From Fibrobacter succinogenes (lineage in GTDB: Bacteria > Fibrobacterota > Fibrobacteria > Fibrobacterales > Fibrobacteraceae): a stretch of 64,000 nucleotides of DNA. Under the pieces are notes generated by a model. The model worked only from the letters and a program-made list of their open reading frames with translations. It was not told the origin of the DNA and did no database searches. Positions 16,109 to 24,199 of this stretch are shown here, in pieces (position 1 is the first letter of the stretch; every line of letters begins with the position of its first letter). The translations under genes and the position numbers were made by a program. Where the stretch lies: positions 1-64,000 of the forward strand of contig CADCBQ010000016.1 in NCBI GenBank assembly GCA_902799745.1, in the 5' to 3' direction.

Positions 16109-17536
16109 ATGTCGAAATTGAAGATTTTTCTTGTATTGCTGATGTGTAGCGCCTGTTTTGCTATTCCTTTCAAGGTCGAAACGGTCAAGGAAGGCTCTGG
16201 AGACCCCATTAGGGCAGGTCAGCTTATCAGGGTGCATTACAAGAGCTATGTGTATCTAGATAGTGCAAGAATTCTCGCCGAAAAGGCTCGCCTCGCCGAT
16301 TCGCTCCGCATTGCAGATTCTCTCCGACTTGCAAACGACTACAATTCCGATCAAGTTGCCGGCGTGACAAAAGTTGACACGACCGCCTTGCTGGACAAGT
16401 CCGCCAAGAACAAGAAGAAAAAGTCCAAGGACAAGAAGGGAGCCAAGGCTCCGGTAGACTCTGTGGCTCAGGCTCCGGCTGCGGATTCGGTTACCCTTGC
16501 AACCTACATCGATTCTATCTCTCCGCTTCCGTCGGATACTCGTTTTAGGCTGTTCTCGGAATCTTATTCGGGTGGCACCCCGCTTGAATTTTCGCTTGGC
16601 ATGGGCCTTGTCATTGCCGGTTGGGAAAAGGGCCTTGTCGGCATGAAGCCGGGCGAAGTCCGCAAGCTTTATGTGCCTTACCAGATGGGTTACGGTGAAA
16701 ACTCTCTCGAAGGCGTTCCTGAATATTCCGACCTGTTCTTTATCGTGGAACTCGTAAGTGCCGATCCTCCGATGGAACCCGATGAATTCCCCAAGAATGT
16801 GGAAGCTCTCAAGTGGCGCGATGCCGCCAAGGGCCTCAAGGTTTACGATGAAAAGGTCGGCTCCGGCAAGCCCGCCATGGTGGGTTCCGTGCTCAAGACG
16901 CATTATACCGGTTGGCTCCTTTCGGGTCGTAAGTTCGGCTCCTCCAAGGATGTGGGCAAGCCTCTTGCGGTCGTGATGGGTGCCGGTAAAATGATCAAGG
17001 GTTGGGAAGTCGGTCTCGAAGGCATGCGCGAAGGTGGCGTGCGTTGGTTCCGCGTGTCGCCGGCCATGGGTTATGGCGCAACTGCTTATTCCATGATTCC
17101 TTCGAATTCGACCTTGATTTTCCGCGTTGAACTTATTTCTTCCGAAGTAGATGACGCCGTGGTCGCGAATATGGATTTCTTCCCCGATACAACGACGCTT
17201 ACTTTTGAAAACGGCCCCGAAGGCCTGCGTTATGCTGTAATCAAGCAGGGTGAAGGCGAACCCGCCCAAAAGGGCAACGTGGCCAAGGTGCACTATACCG
17301 GCTGGCTTACGAACGGTTACAAGTTTGACAGTTCCCGTGATCGCGGTCAGGTATTTGGCTTTACGCTTGGTGCAGGCCGCGTAATCCGCGGTTGGGAACT
17401 CGGCGTGCAGGGCATGCTCCCCGGTGAAAAACGTATATTGGTTGTGCCTCCTGGACTTGGCTATGGCGCTCGCGGCGCAGGTCCCATCCCCGGTGGCTCG
17501 ACACTTATCTTTGCAGTAGAATATCTTGGAGAATAA
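16109..17536 (+). CDS. Exported FKBP-type prolyl isomerase with three FKBP domains
   Basis: A 475-residue protein with a signal peptide (MSKLKIFLVLLMCSACFAI), probably periplasmic, catalysing cis-trans isomerisation of Xaa-Pro bonds. Three FKBP domains follow: the first (about 25-215) is interrupted by a charged insert of ~90 residues including a Lys-rich run; the second (about 225-345) has HYTGWLLSGRKFGSS, lacking the usual Phe-Asp pair; the third (about 365-475) is canonical, with HYTGWLTNGYKFDSS, VIRGWELGV and IPGGSTLIF. Only domain 3 looks fully active; the other two may bind substrate. GGAG precedes the ATG. Glucokinase follows after 2 bases. Confidence 0.92.
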   Translation: MSKLKIFLVLLMCSACFAIPFKVETVKEGSGDPIRAGQLIRVHYKSYVYLDSARILAEKARLADSLRIADSLRLANDYNSDQVAGVTKVDTTALLDKSAKNKKKKSKDKKGAKAPVDSVAQAPAADSVTLATYIDSISPLPSDTRFRLFSESYSGGTPLEFSLGMGLVIAGWEKGLVGMKPGEVRKLYVPYQMGYGENSLEGVPEYSDLFFIVELVSADPPMEPDEFPKNVEALKWRDAAKGLKVYDEKVGSGKPAMVGSVLKTHYTGWLLSGRKFGSSKDVGKPLAVVMGAGKMIKGWEVGLEGMREGGVRWFRVSPAMGYGATAYSMIPSNSTLIFRVELISSEVDDAVVANMDFFPDTTTLTFENGPEGLRYAVIKQGEGEPAQKGNVAKVHYTGWLTNGYKFDSSRDRGQVFGFTLGAGRVIRGWELGVQGMLPGEKRILVVPPGLGYGARGAGPIPGGSTLIFAVEYLGE

Positions 17537-17538
17537 TT

Positions 17539-18606
17539 ATGCAAATCAAATGGCTTAATCCCGATGCGAAATTTGACCGCCTGGTTTTGGCGGGCGATAT
17601 TGGTGGTACCAACACGAACCTCGGCCTGGTCGGTTACAAAGATGGCAAGTTCACTTTGATTCTTGAAACTGATTGCCCGTCCAAGGATATCGACGGCCTG
17701 GATGCCCCGATTCGCGAAACGCTCAAGATCGCAGTCGAAAGCCGTGCAGACCTTAAGCCCTCCCACATCTGCATTAGTGCCGCAGGCCCTGTGGCGAACA
17801 ACAAGTGCGTCATGACAAACCTCCCGTGGAGTGTCGATGGCGATGCCTTGACTTCTGCTACTGGAATTCCGACGCTCGTGATTAACGACTTCATGGCCAT
17901 TAGCTACGGCATCCCGACTCTCGATGTCGATGACCCTGCCCAGATCCATAAGCTCGTGCATACCGACGGCAGCACCCCCGCTCCGCAGAAGACTACCAAG
18001 GCTGTGATTGGTCCGGGTACCGGCATGGGTGTCGGTTTCCTCGCTTTCGATGGCTCCAAGTATATTCCGGCATGCTCCGAAGGTGGCCACTCCACGTTTG
18101 CTCCGTTCGACAAGGATTCCCAGGAATTCCACGACTACATGGAAAAGAAAATCGGCATGGTCCCGGGTGTAGAACCGCTCGTGTCCGGCATGGGCCTTCG
18201 CAACATGTACGAATGGTGGAAGGAAACCCGCGGCGTACCCGATAACGAAGCCTTCAAGAAGATTGAAGAAACCGAACCGAACGATCGTCCGAAGTACATC
18301 AGCCGCGCAAGCGATACCGATCCGGTCGCTGCCGAAATGATGCGCTTGTTCGTGAAGATGCTTGCCCGCTTTGCAAGCGATGCCGCAACGCTGTTCTTGC
18401 CGCTCGGTGGTTTCTACCTGGCCGGTGGTACCGTGCAGAAGGACCTTCGCTGGCTCGAACGTGACAACCTGTTCATGAAGTATTTTGAAAAGAACTACAA
18501 CCCGAACATCCGTCCGCTCTTGAACAAGATTCCGGTGTACGTGATCAAGGATTACAGCATCAGCCTTTACGGTGCTGCTAACGCAAGCCTGAACTTGCAG
18601 AAGTAA
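17539..18606 (+). CDS. glk: Glucokinase
   Basis: Phosphorylates glucose with ATP to glucose 6-phosphate, feeding glycolysis; cytosolic. The 355-residue protein shows the bacterial glucokinase layout: ATP-binding LAGDIGGTNTNLGLVG near residue 14, VINDFMAISYG near 113, VIGPGTGMGVGFL near 155 and EGGHSTFAP near 176. GGAG precedes the ATG, and the gene begins 2 bases after the FKBP stop, so it shares that transcript. In an organism living on cellulose products it is a central entry step for free glucose. A terminator follows at 18637. Confidence 0.94.
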   Translation: MQIKWLNPDAKFDRLVLAGDIGGTNTNLGLVGYKDGKFTLILETDCPSKDIDGLDAPIRETLKIAVESRADLKPSHICISAAGPVANNKCVMTNLPWSVDGDALTSATGIPTLVINDFMAISYGIPTLDVDDPAQIHKLVHTDGSTPAPQKTTKAVIGPGTGMGVGFLAFDGSKYIPACSEGGHSTFAPFDKDSQEFHDYMEKKIGMVPGVEPLVSGMGLRNMYEWWKETRGVPDNEAFKKIEETEPNDRPKYISRASDTDPVAAEMMRLFVKMLARFASDAATLFLPLGGFYLAGGTVQKDLRWLERDNLFMKYFEKNYNPNIRPLLNKIPVYVIKDYSISLYGAANASLNLQK

Positions 18607-18636
18607 GTACCTTTTTCAGCGCTGTTTTTAGAGTTG

Positions 18637-18665
18637 TGCCCGGCTTGGCCGGGCATCTCTTTTTT
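18637..18665 (+). terminator. Intrinsic terminator after glk
   Basis: 8-bp stem TGCCCGGC / GCCGGGCA with a 3-nt loop, then CTCTTTTTT. Confidence 0.85.
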
Positions 18666-18676
18666 ATGCGGACAAC

Positions 18677-18705
18677 AAAAAAAGGAACCCCGAAGGGTTC
18701 CTTTT
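18677..18705. terminator. Bidirectional terminator between glk and the SPOR lipoprotein gene
   Basis: 10-bp perfect stem AAAGGAACCC / GGGTTCCTTT with a CGAA loop and A/T runs on both sides; likely serves the leftward lipoprotein gene. Confidence 0.8.
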
Positions 18706-18725
18706 CAATATCTGTAATTTTCCGC

Positions 18726-19583
18726 TTATTCCCAGTCGTCGAAGTTGTCTGCGGCCGGAGCTGCGGGTGCAGGTGCCGGTTCCGGAGCAGGGGCCGGAGC
18801 GGGTGCCGGTTCAGGCTCAGGTGCGGGTGCCGGAGCAGGTGCCGGTTCGGGCTCGGGTGCGGGTGCCGGGGCAGGAGCCGGTTCAGGCTCAGGTGCGGGT
18901 GCCGGGGCAGGTGCCGGTTCGGGTTCGGGTGCAGGAGCCGGAGCGGGTTCCGGTTCGGGTGCCTGTGCCGGTTCGTTATAGGTGTTGGAATTAGAATAGT
19001 TGTTGTTAGAGTAGTATTCGTCGCCGCCGGGGTTGCCCACGTCGTCGTTCTTGCTCTTGTCTACCCACCAAGCAAAGTTGAGCGGGGTAAGGACTTGCTT
19101 GCCGTATTCCTGGGCGTTGGCGCTCGATTCGAAGTAGCCCACGCGAATGCGGTAGTAGGTGCCTTCGAGTTCGCCCGGGTTTTCCACTTCGGCGACATAA
19201 GCCTTGATTCCGCTTTCAGCGAGTTTCTTTACGATACCGTCAGCGGCTCTCTTGGAGGACTGGATGCTGACCTGGATGACGTATTCGCCCTTGGAAAGCG
19301 GCTGGACGCTGCCAGCGGGTGCCGGAGCGAATGCCTTCGGAGCTTCTTCGGCTTCGGCAACTTCGCTAGATTCGGTATTTCCGGAAAGAGACTGGATGGG
19401 AACGAGTTCCGGTTCATCGGCCTTGGGCTGTTCAGCAGGCTGTTCGGTGGCAGGGGCTGCCTGTTCTGCTGCGGCTTTTGCCGGTTCCATTTTCGGAACG
19501 AGATCCTCTTCTTCTTCATTACAGGCGACAAGCATGGAGCCTGCCAGCGCAATGGCACTCAGAGACAAGATTGATTTTTTCAT
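18726..19583 (-). CDS. SPOR-domain lipoprotein with Pro-Ala-Glu repeat tail
   Basis: A 285-residue lipoprotein with lipobox LVAC after MKKSILSLSAIALAGSM. An acidic Pro-rich linker leads to a SPOR domain (about 108-185, YVIQVSIQSSKRAADG ... YYRIRVGYF), which in other proteins binds denuded septal peptidoglycan. The C-terminus has about five repeats of a 12-residue PEPEPAPAPAPA unit and ends NFDDWE, probably an extended spacer across the cell wall. The ATG at 19583 has GGAG at good spacing and gives the lipoprotein signal; a longer upstream frame does not. It is transcribed from a TTGCGT-17-TATATT promoter and diverges from rpsU. Confidence 0.88.
   Translation of the reverse strand: MKKSILSLSAIALAGSMLVACNEEEEDLVPKMEPAKAAAEQAAPATEQPAEQPKADEPELVPIQSLSGNTESSEVAEAEEAPKAFAPAPAGSVQPLSKGEYVIQVSIQSSKRAADGIVKKLAESGIKAYVAEVENPGELEGTYYRIRVGYFESSANAQEYGKQVLTPLNFAWWVDKSKNDDVGNPGGDEYYSNNNYSNSNTYNEPAQAPEPEPAPAPAPEPEPAPAPAPAPEPEPAPAPAPAPEPEPAPAPAPAPEPEPAPAPAPAPEPAPAPAAPAADNFDDWE
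18757..18985 (-). repeat. 36-bp tandem repeats encoding PEPEPAPAPAPA
   Basis: About five imperfect 36-bp units in the 3' part of the SPOR lipoprotein gene. Synonymous differences between units show they are not all recent copies. The G-rich opposite strand creates long spurious open frames. Confidence 0.8.
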
Positions 19584-19638
19584 CCAATTCTCCAATTTTT
19601 GAAAAATTAAGACAATATTAGCGGTCTTTAATAACAAA

Positions 19639-19667
19639 AATATACATAAGTCTTTGATAATACGCAA
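19639..19667 (-). promoter_or_regulatory. Promoter TTGCGT-17-TATATT for the SPOR lipoprotein
   Basis: On the minus strand, TTGCGT (19667-19662), a 17-nt spacer and TATATT (19644-19639), leaving a leader of about 50 nt with a GGAG ribosome-binding site. Confidence 0.65.
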
Positions 19668-19723
19668 GTTATAATGTAAAATTTATTCAAAAAAGGCCTG
19701 AAAATAGGCTTTTGGGTATACCC

Positions 19724-19752
19724 TTGACGAAATTCCTGCAATTAAATATATT
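19724..19752 (+). promoter_or_regulatory. Promoter TTGACG-17-TATATT for rpsU
   Basis: Near-consensus housekeeping promoter: TTGACG at 19724-19729 and TATATT at 19747-19752, with a 17-nt spacer. It leaves a ~37-nt leader with AAAGGA before the GTG start. Confidence 0.85.
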
Positions 19753-19795
19753 TGGCTATCCAAAAACGAATTTCTAATTTAACCAAAGGATAATC

Positions 19796-20005
19796 GTGAT
19801 CGGCGTAATTGTTAAGTCCAACGAACCTTTTGAACGCGCTCTCAAGCGTTTCACCAAGTCCTGCGAAAAGAATGGCATCATTTCCGATGTCAAGAAGCGT
19901 CAGCGCTTCGAAAAGCCTTCTGAAGAAAAGAAGCGCATCGAAACTGCTGCTCGTCGCAAGCGCTTGAAGGAAATCGCTGACCAGAACCGTAAGCGCCTCT
20001 ACTAA
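19796..20005 (+). CDS. rpsU: 30S ribosomal protein S21
   Basis: Small-subunit protein near the 3' end of 16S rRNA, contributing to initiation. The 69-residue sequence has the S21 pattern VKSNEPFERALKRFTKSCEKNG and a basic C-terminus ARRKRLKEIADQNRKRLY. The start is GTG at 19796, preceded by AAAGGA. It has its own strong promoter at 19724. The downstream partner is yqeY, a common rpsU neighbour in many bacteria. Confidence 0.95.
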   Translation: MIGVIVKSNEPFERALKRFTKSCEKNGIISDVKKRQRFEKPSEEKKRIETAARRKRLKEIADQNRKRLY

Positions 20006-20103
20006 TTTGCTCCCGGTTTCCGGGTCAAATTGGCAGTCGCCATTAAGGCATCGATTTTTGTAATGAGTCGTCGGTCTATGACCGGTGGCTCGTTGCGTGT
20101 TTC

Positions 20104-20145
20104 TAGAGAATTTTAACCGCGGACGTGTCCGCAAAGGGTAAAACC
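20104..20145 (+). promoter_or_regulatory. Hairpin just upstream of yqeY
   Basis: GCGGACGTGTCCGC is a perfect palindrome ending 12 bases before the yqeY ATG, directly before AAAGGG; it may affect ribosome access. The rest of the rpsU-yqeY gap (20006-20103) holds a small CCCGGtttCCGGG hairpin and nothing else I can name. Confidence 0.35.
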
Positions 20146-20616
20146 ATGAGCAGTGCATTGCTGACTAAGATTAAGGATGATATCAAGGCCGCCATGAAGG
20201 CGCACGATTCCGAAACTCTCGGAACGCTCCGTACCCTCCATTCCGACATCAAGAACGAAGCCATGAAGAATGGTGCCACTCCGGCCCAGATCGAAGAAAC
20301 GATCACCGACGAAATGTGTGTCGACGTTCTTGCCCGTAGCGTCAAGCAGAAGCAGGAAGCTATCGACATTCTCACGAAGGGTGGCTTCATGGACAAGATC
20401 CCGGCAGAAGAAGCAATCATTGCCCTGTACCGTAAGTACATGCCTGCTGAAATGACCGAAGACGAAGTCAAGGCCCTCATTGCTGAAATCAAGGCCGCGA
20501 CGGGTGCTTCTAGCCCCAAGGACATGGGCAAGATCATGAAGGAACTTTCCCCGAAGGTCAAGGGTCGTTTCGACGCCAAGCGTGCCTCTGCTCTCGTGCA
20601 GGAAGCCTTGAAGTAA
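20146..20616 (+). CDS. YqeY/GatB-tail-like protein
   Basis: A 156-residue member of the YqeY family, related to the C-terminal tRNA-binding tail of GatB. SALLTKIKDDIKAAMKAHD, LRTLHSDIKNEAMKNG and the end VKGRFDAKRASALVQEALK match it. The family may associate with tRNA or aminoacyl-tRNA but has no firm assigned reaction. The ATG at 20146 (with AAAGGG upstream) is preferred to the in-frame GTG at 20125, which lies within a hairpin. Probably cotranscribed with rpsU. A terminator follows. Confidence 0.9.
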   Translation: MSSALLTKIKDDIKAAMKAHDSETLGTLRTLHSDIKNEAMKNGATPAQIEETITDEMCVDVLARSVKQKQEAIDILTKGGFMDKIPAEEAIIALYRKYMPAEMTEDEVKALIAEIKAATGASSPKDMGKIMKELSPKVKGRFDAKRASALVQEALK

Positions 20617-20647
20617 CAGACCGCTTGCGCCTAATCATAGATTGTTT

Positions 20648-20677
20648 CCCCGCACTTGTTGCGGGGTCTCTTTTTTT
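20648..20677 (+). terminator. Intrinsic terminator after yqeY, overlapping the next -10 box
   Basis: 7-bp stem CCCCGCA / TGCGGGG and a T-run at 20671-20677; the last T starts the TATATT box at 20677-20682. Confidence 0.85.
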
Positions 20678-20690
20678 ATATTGAACGTGT
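20677..20690 (+). promoter_or_regulatory. -10 TATATT, 8 nt before the regulator ATG
   Basis: TATATT at 20677-20682 directly follows the terminator T-run, and no Shine-Dalgarno sequence precedes the ATG at 20691. No good -35 at 17 nt. Confidence 0.5.
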
Positions 20691-22220
20691 ATGCCCACTT
20701 CGCAATCCAAAATCCTTGAACTGGAACTGCTCTACAAGATCAGCTCCATTCTGAACCAGACGCTTGATTTCGAAAGTGTCGCGCACCCGATTTTGGAAGT
20801 GGTGGAATCTACGATGGGCGTGGAACACGCGACCCTTACCTTGTACAACCGTCATACCGGCGAAATTTCCATCGAAATTGCAGAAGGTCTTTCAAGCCGT
20901 CAGGCACGCAAGGGCCGCTACAAAGTGGGTGAAGGTATTACTGGCCGTGTCGTGGAAACCGGTAAGCCGATTATCATTCCTTCCGTTGCAAAAGATCCGG
21001 ACTTCTTGGATAGAACTGGGCGCGGTAAGACCGAAGACAAGGCCTTCCTTTGCGTGCCCGTGATTATGGAGCACCAGGTGATTGGCGCCTTCAGTGCCGA
21101 CGTCCAGAATCCGGTCGAAGAGGAACTCCCTGAAAAACTGCGCCTGCTTGAAATCATTGCGCAGATGCTTGCGGCGGCTGTGAAGCTCCGTCGTGAAGCC
21201 CGTGAAGAAAATGAACTTTTAAAAGCCGAAAACGAACGCTTGACCTTGGAACTCAAGGACCGTTTCCAGCCCGATAATATTATCGGACGCTCGAGCGAAA
21301 TGCAGCGCGTGTATGCACAGATTGACCAGGTTTCCCGAAGCCCCCTACCCGCGCTCATCGTGGGCGAGGTCGGTACGGGCAAGGGGCTCGTGGCCGAAGC
21401 CATCCATTACCGTTCCGACCGCAACATGGGCCCGTTCGTCCGCGTCCATTGCGCCTCGATGCCGGAATCGGTGCTGGACCGTGAACTGTTCGGCAGCGTG
21501 CGTGGCGCCCTGGTGGGCGTGTTTGCCGAGACGCCCGGCCGCGTAGAACAGGCCGAAGGCGGCACGCTGTTCCTCGACGAAGTCGGCGAACTATCGCCGA
21601 ACCTTCAGGTAAAGCTTTTGCGCTTGATGCAGAATGGCGAAGTCGAACGCATTGGCGCCCGCATCTCCAAAAAGGTGAATGTGCGCGTGATTGCGGCCAC
21701 CACCAAGAATCTACAGCAAATGGTCGAAGAAGGAACCTTCCGCGAAGATCTCTACTACCAGTTGCATATTTTTCCGATTTACGTGCCGCCGCTTCGCAAC
21801 CGCAAAACCGACATCGTGCTCCTGGCGGACCACTTCGTCGAACATTACTGCCGCATCGTAGGCAAGAATGTGCGCCGCCTCGCTCGCACGACCATCAACA
21901 TGCTCATGAGTTATCCGTGGCCCGGAAATGTGCGTGAACTTGAAAACGGTATCGAACGCGCGGTACTCGTGGCCGACGAAGATGTCATCTACCCGCACCA
22001 TTTCCCGACTACGCTGCAAACCGCCGAAACGAGCGGCACTCCCGTGAATGGGAACCTCAAACGCATGGTCGAGGCTTACGAACGCGATATCATCTGCGAT
22101 GCCCTCAAGAGCTCCAAAGGGAAAGTCGCCGCTGCCGCGCGTAGTCTTTCCACGACTCCACGCATTCTTACATACAAAATAAACCAGCTCGGTATTGACC
22201 TCGCTGGTTTCGGTAAATAG
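20691..22220 (+). CDS. GAF-AAA+-Fis regulator of the sigma-54 activator type with degenerate GAFTGA
   Basis: A 509-residue protein: GAF sensor domain (about 8-170), a short coiled coil (about 173-195), an AAA+ domain (about 205-430) and a Fis-type helix-turn-helix (about 455-505). Walker A is GEVGTGKG (225-232) and Walker B ends TLFLDEVGEL. The loop that contacts sigma-54, normally GAFTGA, reads GALVGV here (272-277), losing the key Phe and Thr. It may therefore not open sigma-54 promoters and could act on sigma-70 RNA polymerase, as TyrR does, or be a repressor. Residues RIGARISKKVNVRVIAAT fit the arginine-finger region. Target genes are unknown. Confidence 0.88.
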   Translation: MPTSQSKILELELLYKISSILNQTLDFESVAHPILEVVESTMGVEHATLTLYNRHTGEISIEIAEGLSSRQARKGRYKVGEGITGRVVETGKPIIIPSVAKDPDFLDRTGRGKTEDKAFLCVPVIMEHQVIGAFSADVQNPVEEELPEKLRLLEIIAQMLAAAVKLRREAREENELLKAENERLTLELKDRFQPDNIIGRSSEMQRVYAQIDQVSRSPLPALIVGEVGTGKGLVAEAIHYRSDRNMGPFVRVHCASMPESVLDRELFGSVRGALVGVFAETPGRVEQAEGGTLFLDEVGELSPNLQVKLLRLMQNGEVERIGARISKKVNVRVIAATTKNLQQMVEEGTFREDLYYQLHIFPIYVPPLRNRKTDIVLLADHFVEHYCRIVGKNVRRLARTTINMLMSYPWPGNVRELENGIERAVLVADEDVIYPHHFPTTLQTAETSGTPVNGNLKRMVEAYERDIICDALKSSKGKVAAAARSLSTTPRILTYKINQLGIDLAGFGK

Positions 22221-22225
22221 TTTTG

Positions 22226-22248
22226 CGGGGCTACAGCCCCGTTTTTTA
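22226..22248 (+). terminator. Intrinsic terminator between converging genes
   Basis: CGGGGCtacaGCCCCG followed by six T; ends the regulator transcript and abuts the 3' end of the leftward barrel gene. Confidence 0.85.
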
Positions 22249-22857
22249 GTTGTATGTTGCGGAAAACCTTAGACTGATGGAAAGCGAAGATTCTCTAGCG
22301 TCGGCGAGATTTGTTTCAAAGCCGTACAAAAGTGCTGCTGTCGCACCGATGCCCCAGTTGTCGCTGACCCACCATTCCTTACCGGCTGCAATCTGGAATG
22401 CAAATCCGCTGCGGGAATATTTGTCTGGGTTAGAGACTACACGGGCATGGAAGGTAGAAATGTCGTCATAGACGCGGAATTGTCCAATGCCAAGGGATGC
22501 AGAAGCAAGATAGTTTCCTGGGAAATAGAGGGTGGTGCCGATGCCCAGCAGCGACAGGTTCGCTTTGACTTCGTTGTCATCGAGTCCTTCTCCAACGCTT
22601 TCTGTGGGGGTGTCTCCGGTTAAGGTGATGTGTACGGCAACCATGTCTGTTACGCTACAGCCGAGCTTTACATCAATATCGGTAGCAAGACCGGAATGAC
22701 CGTAAGTGTCTTCGTCATAATTGTATGTAGTGTAGTCCATAGACTGGTAGCCCATGCCCATGGCGAAGTTCAAAAAGAACCCGTCGTGTGTGAAAGGCTT
22801 CGATTCTGCGAAAGCAAGCGAAACCATCATGGCCGCGAAAATAAGCAGTTTTTTCAT
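22246..22857 (-). CDS. Small outer-membrane beta-barrel protein
   Basis: A 203-residue protein with a signal peptide (MKKLLIFAAMMVSLAFA) and alternating amphipathic strands rich in Gly, Tyr and Phe (GFFLNFAMGMGYQSMDY, GIGTTLYFPGNYLASASLGIG, ...SLSISLRFSATYN), as in OmpW- or OmpA-like 8-strand barrels. No precise family is assigned. AGGAG precedes the ATG at correct distance. It diverges from tyrS. Confidence 0.75.
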   Translation of the reverse strand: MKKLLIFAAMMVSLAFAESKPFTHDGFFLNFAMGMGYQSMDYTTYNYDEDTYGHSGLATDIDVKLGCSVTDMVAVHITLTGDTPTESVGEGLDDNEVKANLSLLGIGTTLYFPGNYLASASLGIGQFRVYDDISTFHARVVSNPDKYSRSGFAFQIAAGKEWWVSDNWGIGATAALLYGFETNLADARESSLSISLRFSATYN

Positions 22858-22974
22858 ATGGATCTCCTAAAAAGGTTCAAAAAAGATAGAAATATGTTTT
22901 CAGAAATCAGCGAGGCAAAACCTTTTGTCCGTAATTTCTATATTTCATTGTGGAAAAAACAAAAAGGAAATAAA

Positions 22975-24192
22975 ATGCAATTCCGTCCTGTTAAAGAACA
23001 GCTTGATATTTTGATGCGCGGCGTTATCGATGTTGTGCCGCAAGATGAACTTGAAAAGAAACTTCAGAAGTCTTACGATACCGGGGTTCCTCTCCGTGTC
23101 AAGATGGGTGTGGATCCGACTGCTCCGGACGTGCATTTTGGTCATACCGTCGTGATGCGCAAGCTCCGTCAGTTCCAGGACTTGGGTCATACTGTGGTGC
23201 TCATTGTAGGCGACTACACGGCTCAGATTGGTGACCCGAGCGGCCGTAACAAGGCCCGTCCGCGTCTCAGCCACGAACAGGTTCTTGAAAATGCGAAGGA
23301 ATACCAGGAACAGTTCTTCAAGGTGGTTCGCCGCGACCAGGTGGAAATCCACTACAACGGTGAATGGTTCTCTAAGCTTCCGTTCAGCAAGGTGACCGAA
23401 CTCATGGGCCAGTTTACCGTGGCCCAGATGCTTGAACGTGAAGACTTCCACAACCGCTATGCCGCGAACACTCCGATTAGCCTGCACGAATTTATGTACC
23501 CGATGATGCAGGGCTACGATTCCGTCGCCATCAACAGCGACGTGGAACTCGGCGGCACCGACCAGAAGTTCAATGTGCTTCGCGGTCGCGACTTGCAGCT
23601 TTTCGAAGGCATGGAACCGCAGATCGGTCTCTTCATGCCGATTCTCCTCGGTACCGACGGCAAGGTCAAGATGAGTAAGTCCATCGGCAACTACGTGGGT
23701 CTCAACGAACCCGCCGACGTGATGTACCACAAGATTTACAGCCTCGCCGATAGCATCGTCGAAAACTGGTTCGAACTTTTGACCAACATTCCGCTCGAAG
23801 AAATCAAGCAGATGATGGCCGACATTGCCGCGGGCAAGATGAACCCCAACGATGCCAAGCACCGCCTCGCTATCGATATCGTGACGCAGTACTACGGCGC
23901 AGAAGCCGCCGAGGCCGCCGCTGCCAAGGAACGTGAAATCCACAGCGGTAATGCCATTCCGAGCGATGCTGCCGAATGCAGCGTGGCGGCCGGCACTTAC
24001 GGTGCCCTGGACCTGCTCGTTGAAATCAAGGCATTTGCCTCCAAGGGCGAAGCCCGTCGCATGGTCCAGAACGGCGGCGTGAAGATTGCCGGCGAAAAGC
24101 TCGCCGATCCGCAGTCCCAGATTGAAATTAAGGGTGCTGACCAGCTGGTTATCCAGGTGGGCAAGCGTAAGTTCTTCAAGGTGAATTTCTAG
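22975..24192 (+). CDS. tyrS: Tyrosyl-tRNA synthetase
   Basis: Charges tRNA-Tyr with tyrosine; cytosolic class I synthetase. The 405-residue protein has the HIGH-type motif HFGHTVVMRK near residue 45, the KMSKS motif (about 230) and a C-terminal S4 RNA-binding domain (about 340-405). The GDYTAQIGDPSGRNKARP stretch resembles the TyrZ-type rather than the E. coli-type subgroup. The ATG at 22975 has AAAGGA upstream. A TATATT box at 22939-22944 leaves a leader of about 25 nt. The PfkB kinase gene follows after 7 bases. Confidence 0.96.
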   Translation: MQFRPVKEQLDILMRGVIDVVPQDELEKKLQKSYDTGVPLRVKMGVDPTAPDVHFGHTVVMRKLRQFQDLGHTVVLIVGDYTAQIGDPSGRNKARPRLSHEQVLENAKEYQEQFFKVVRRDQVEIHYNGEWFSKLPFSKVTELMGQFTVAQMLEREDFHNRYAANTPISLHEFMYPMMQGYDSVAINSDVELGGTDQKFNVLRGRDLQLFEGMEPQIGLFMPILLGTDGKVKMSKSIGNYVGLNEPADVMYHKIYSLADSIVENWFELLTNIPLEEIKQMMADIAAGKMNPNDAKHRLAIDIVTQYYGAEAAEAAAAKEREIHSGNAIPSDAAECSVAAGTYGALDLLVEIKAFASKGEARRMVQNGGVKIAGEKLADPQSQIEIKGADQLVIQVGKRKFFKVNF

Positions 24193-24199
24193 GCTACCC

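Noticed and set aside
18757..18985. CRISPR-like tandem repeat
   Set aside because: 36-bp units are contiguous without spacers, in frame and protein-coding.
18745..18994. Gly-rich frames on the plus strand
   Set aside because: They are the reverse of the PEPEPAPAPAPA-coding repeats of the SPOR lipoprotein.
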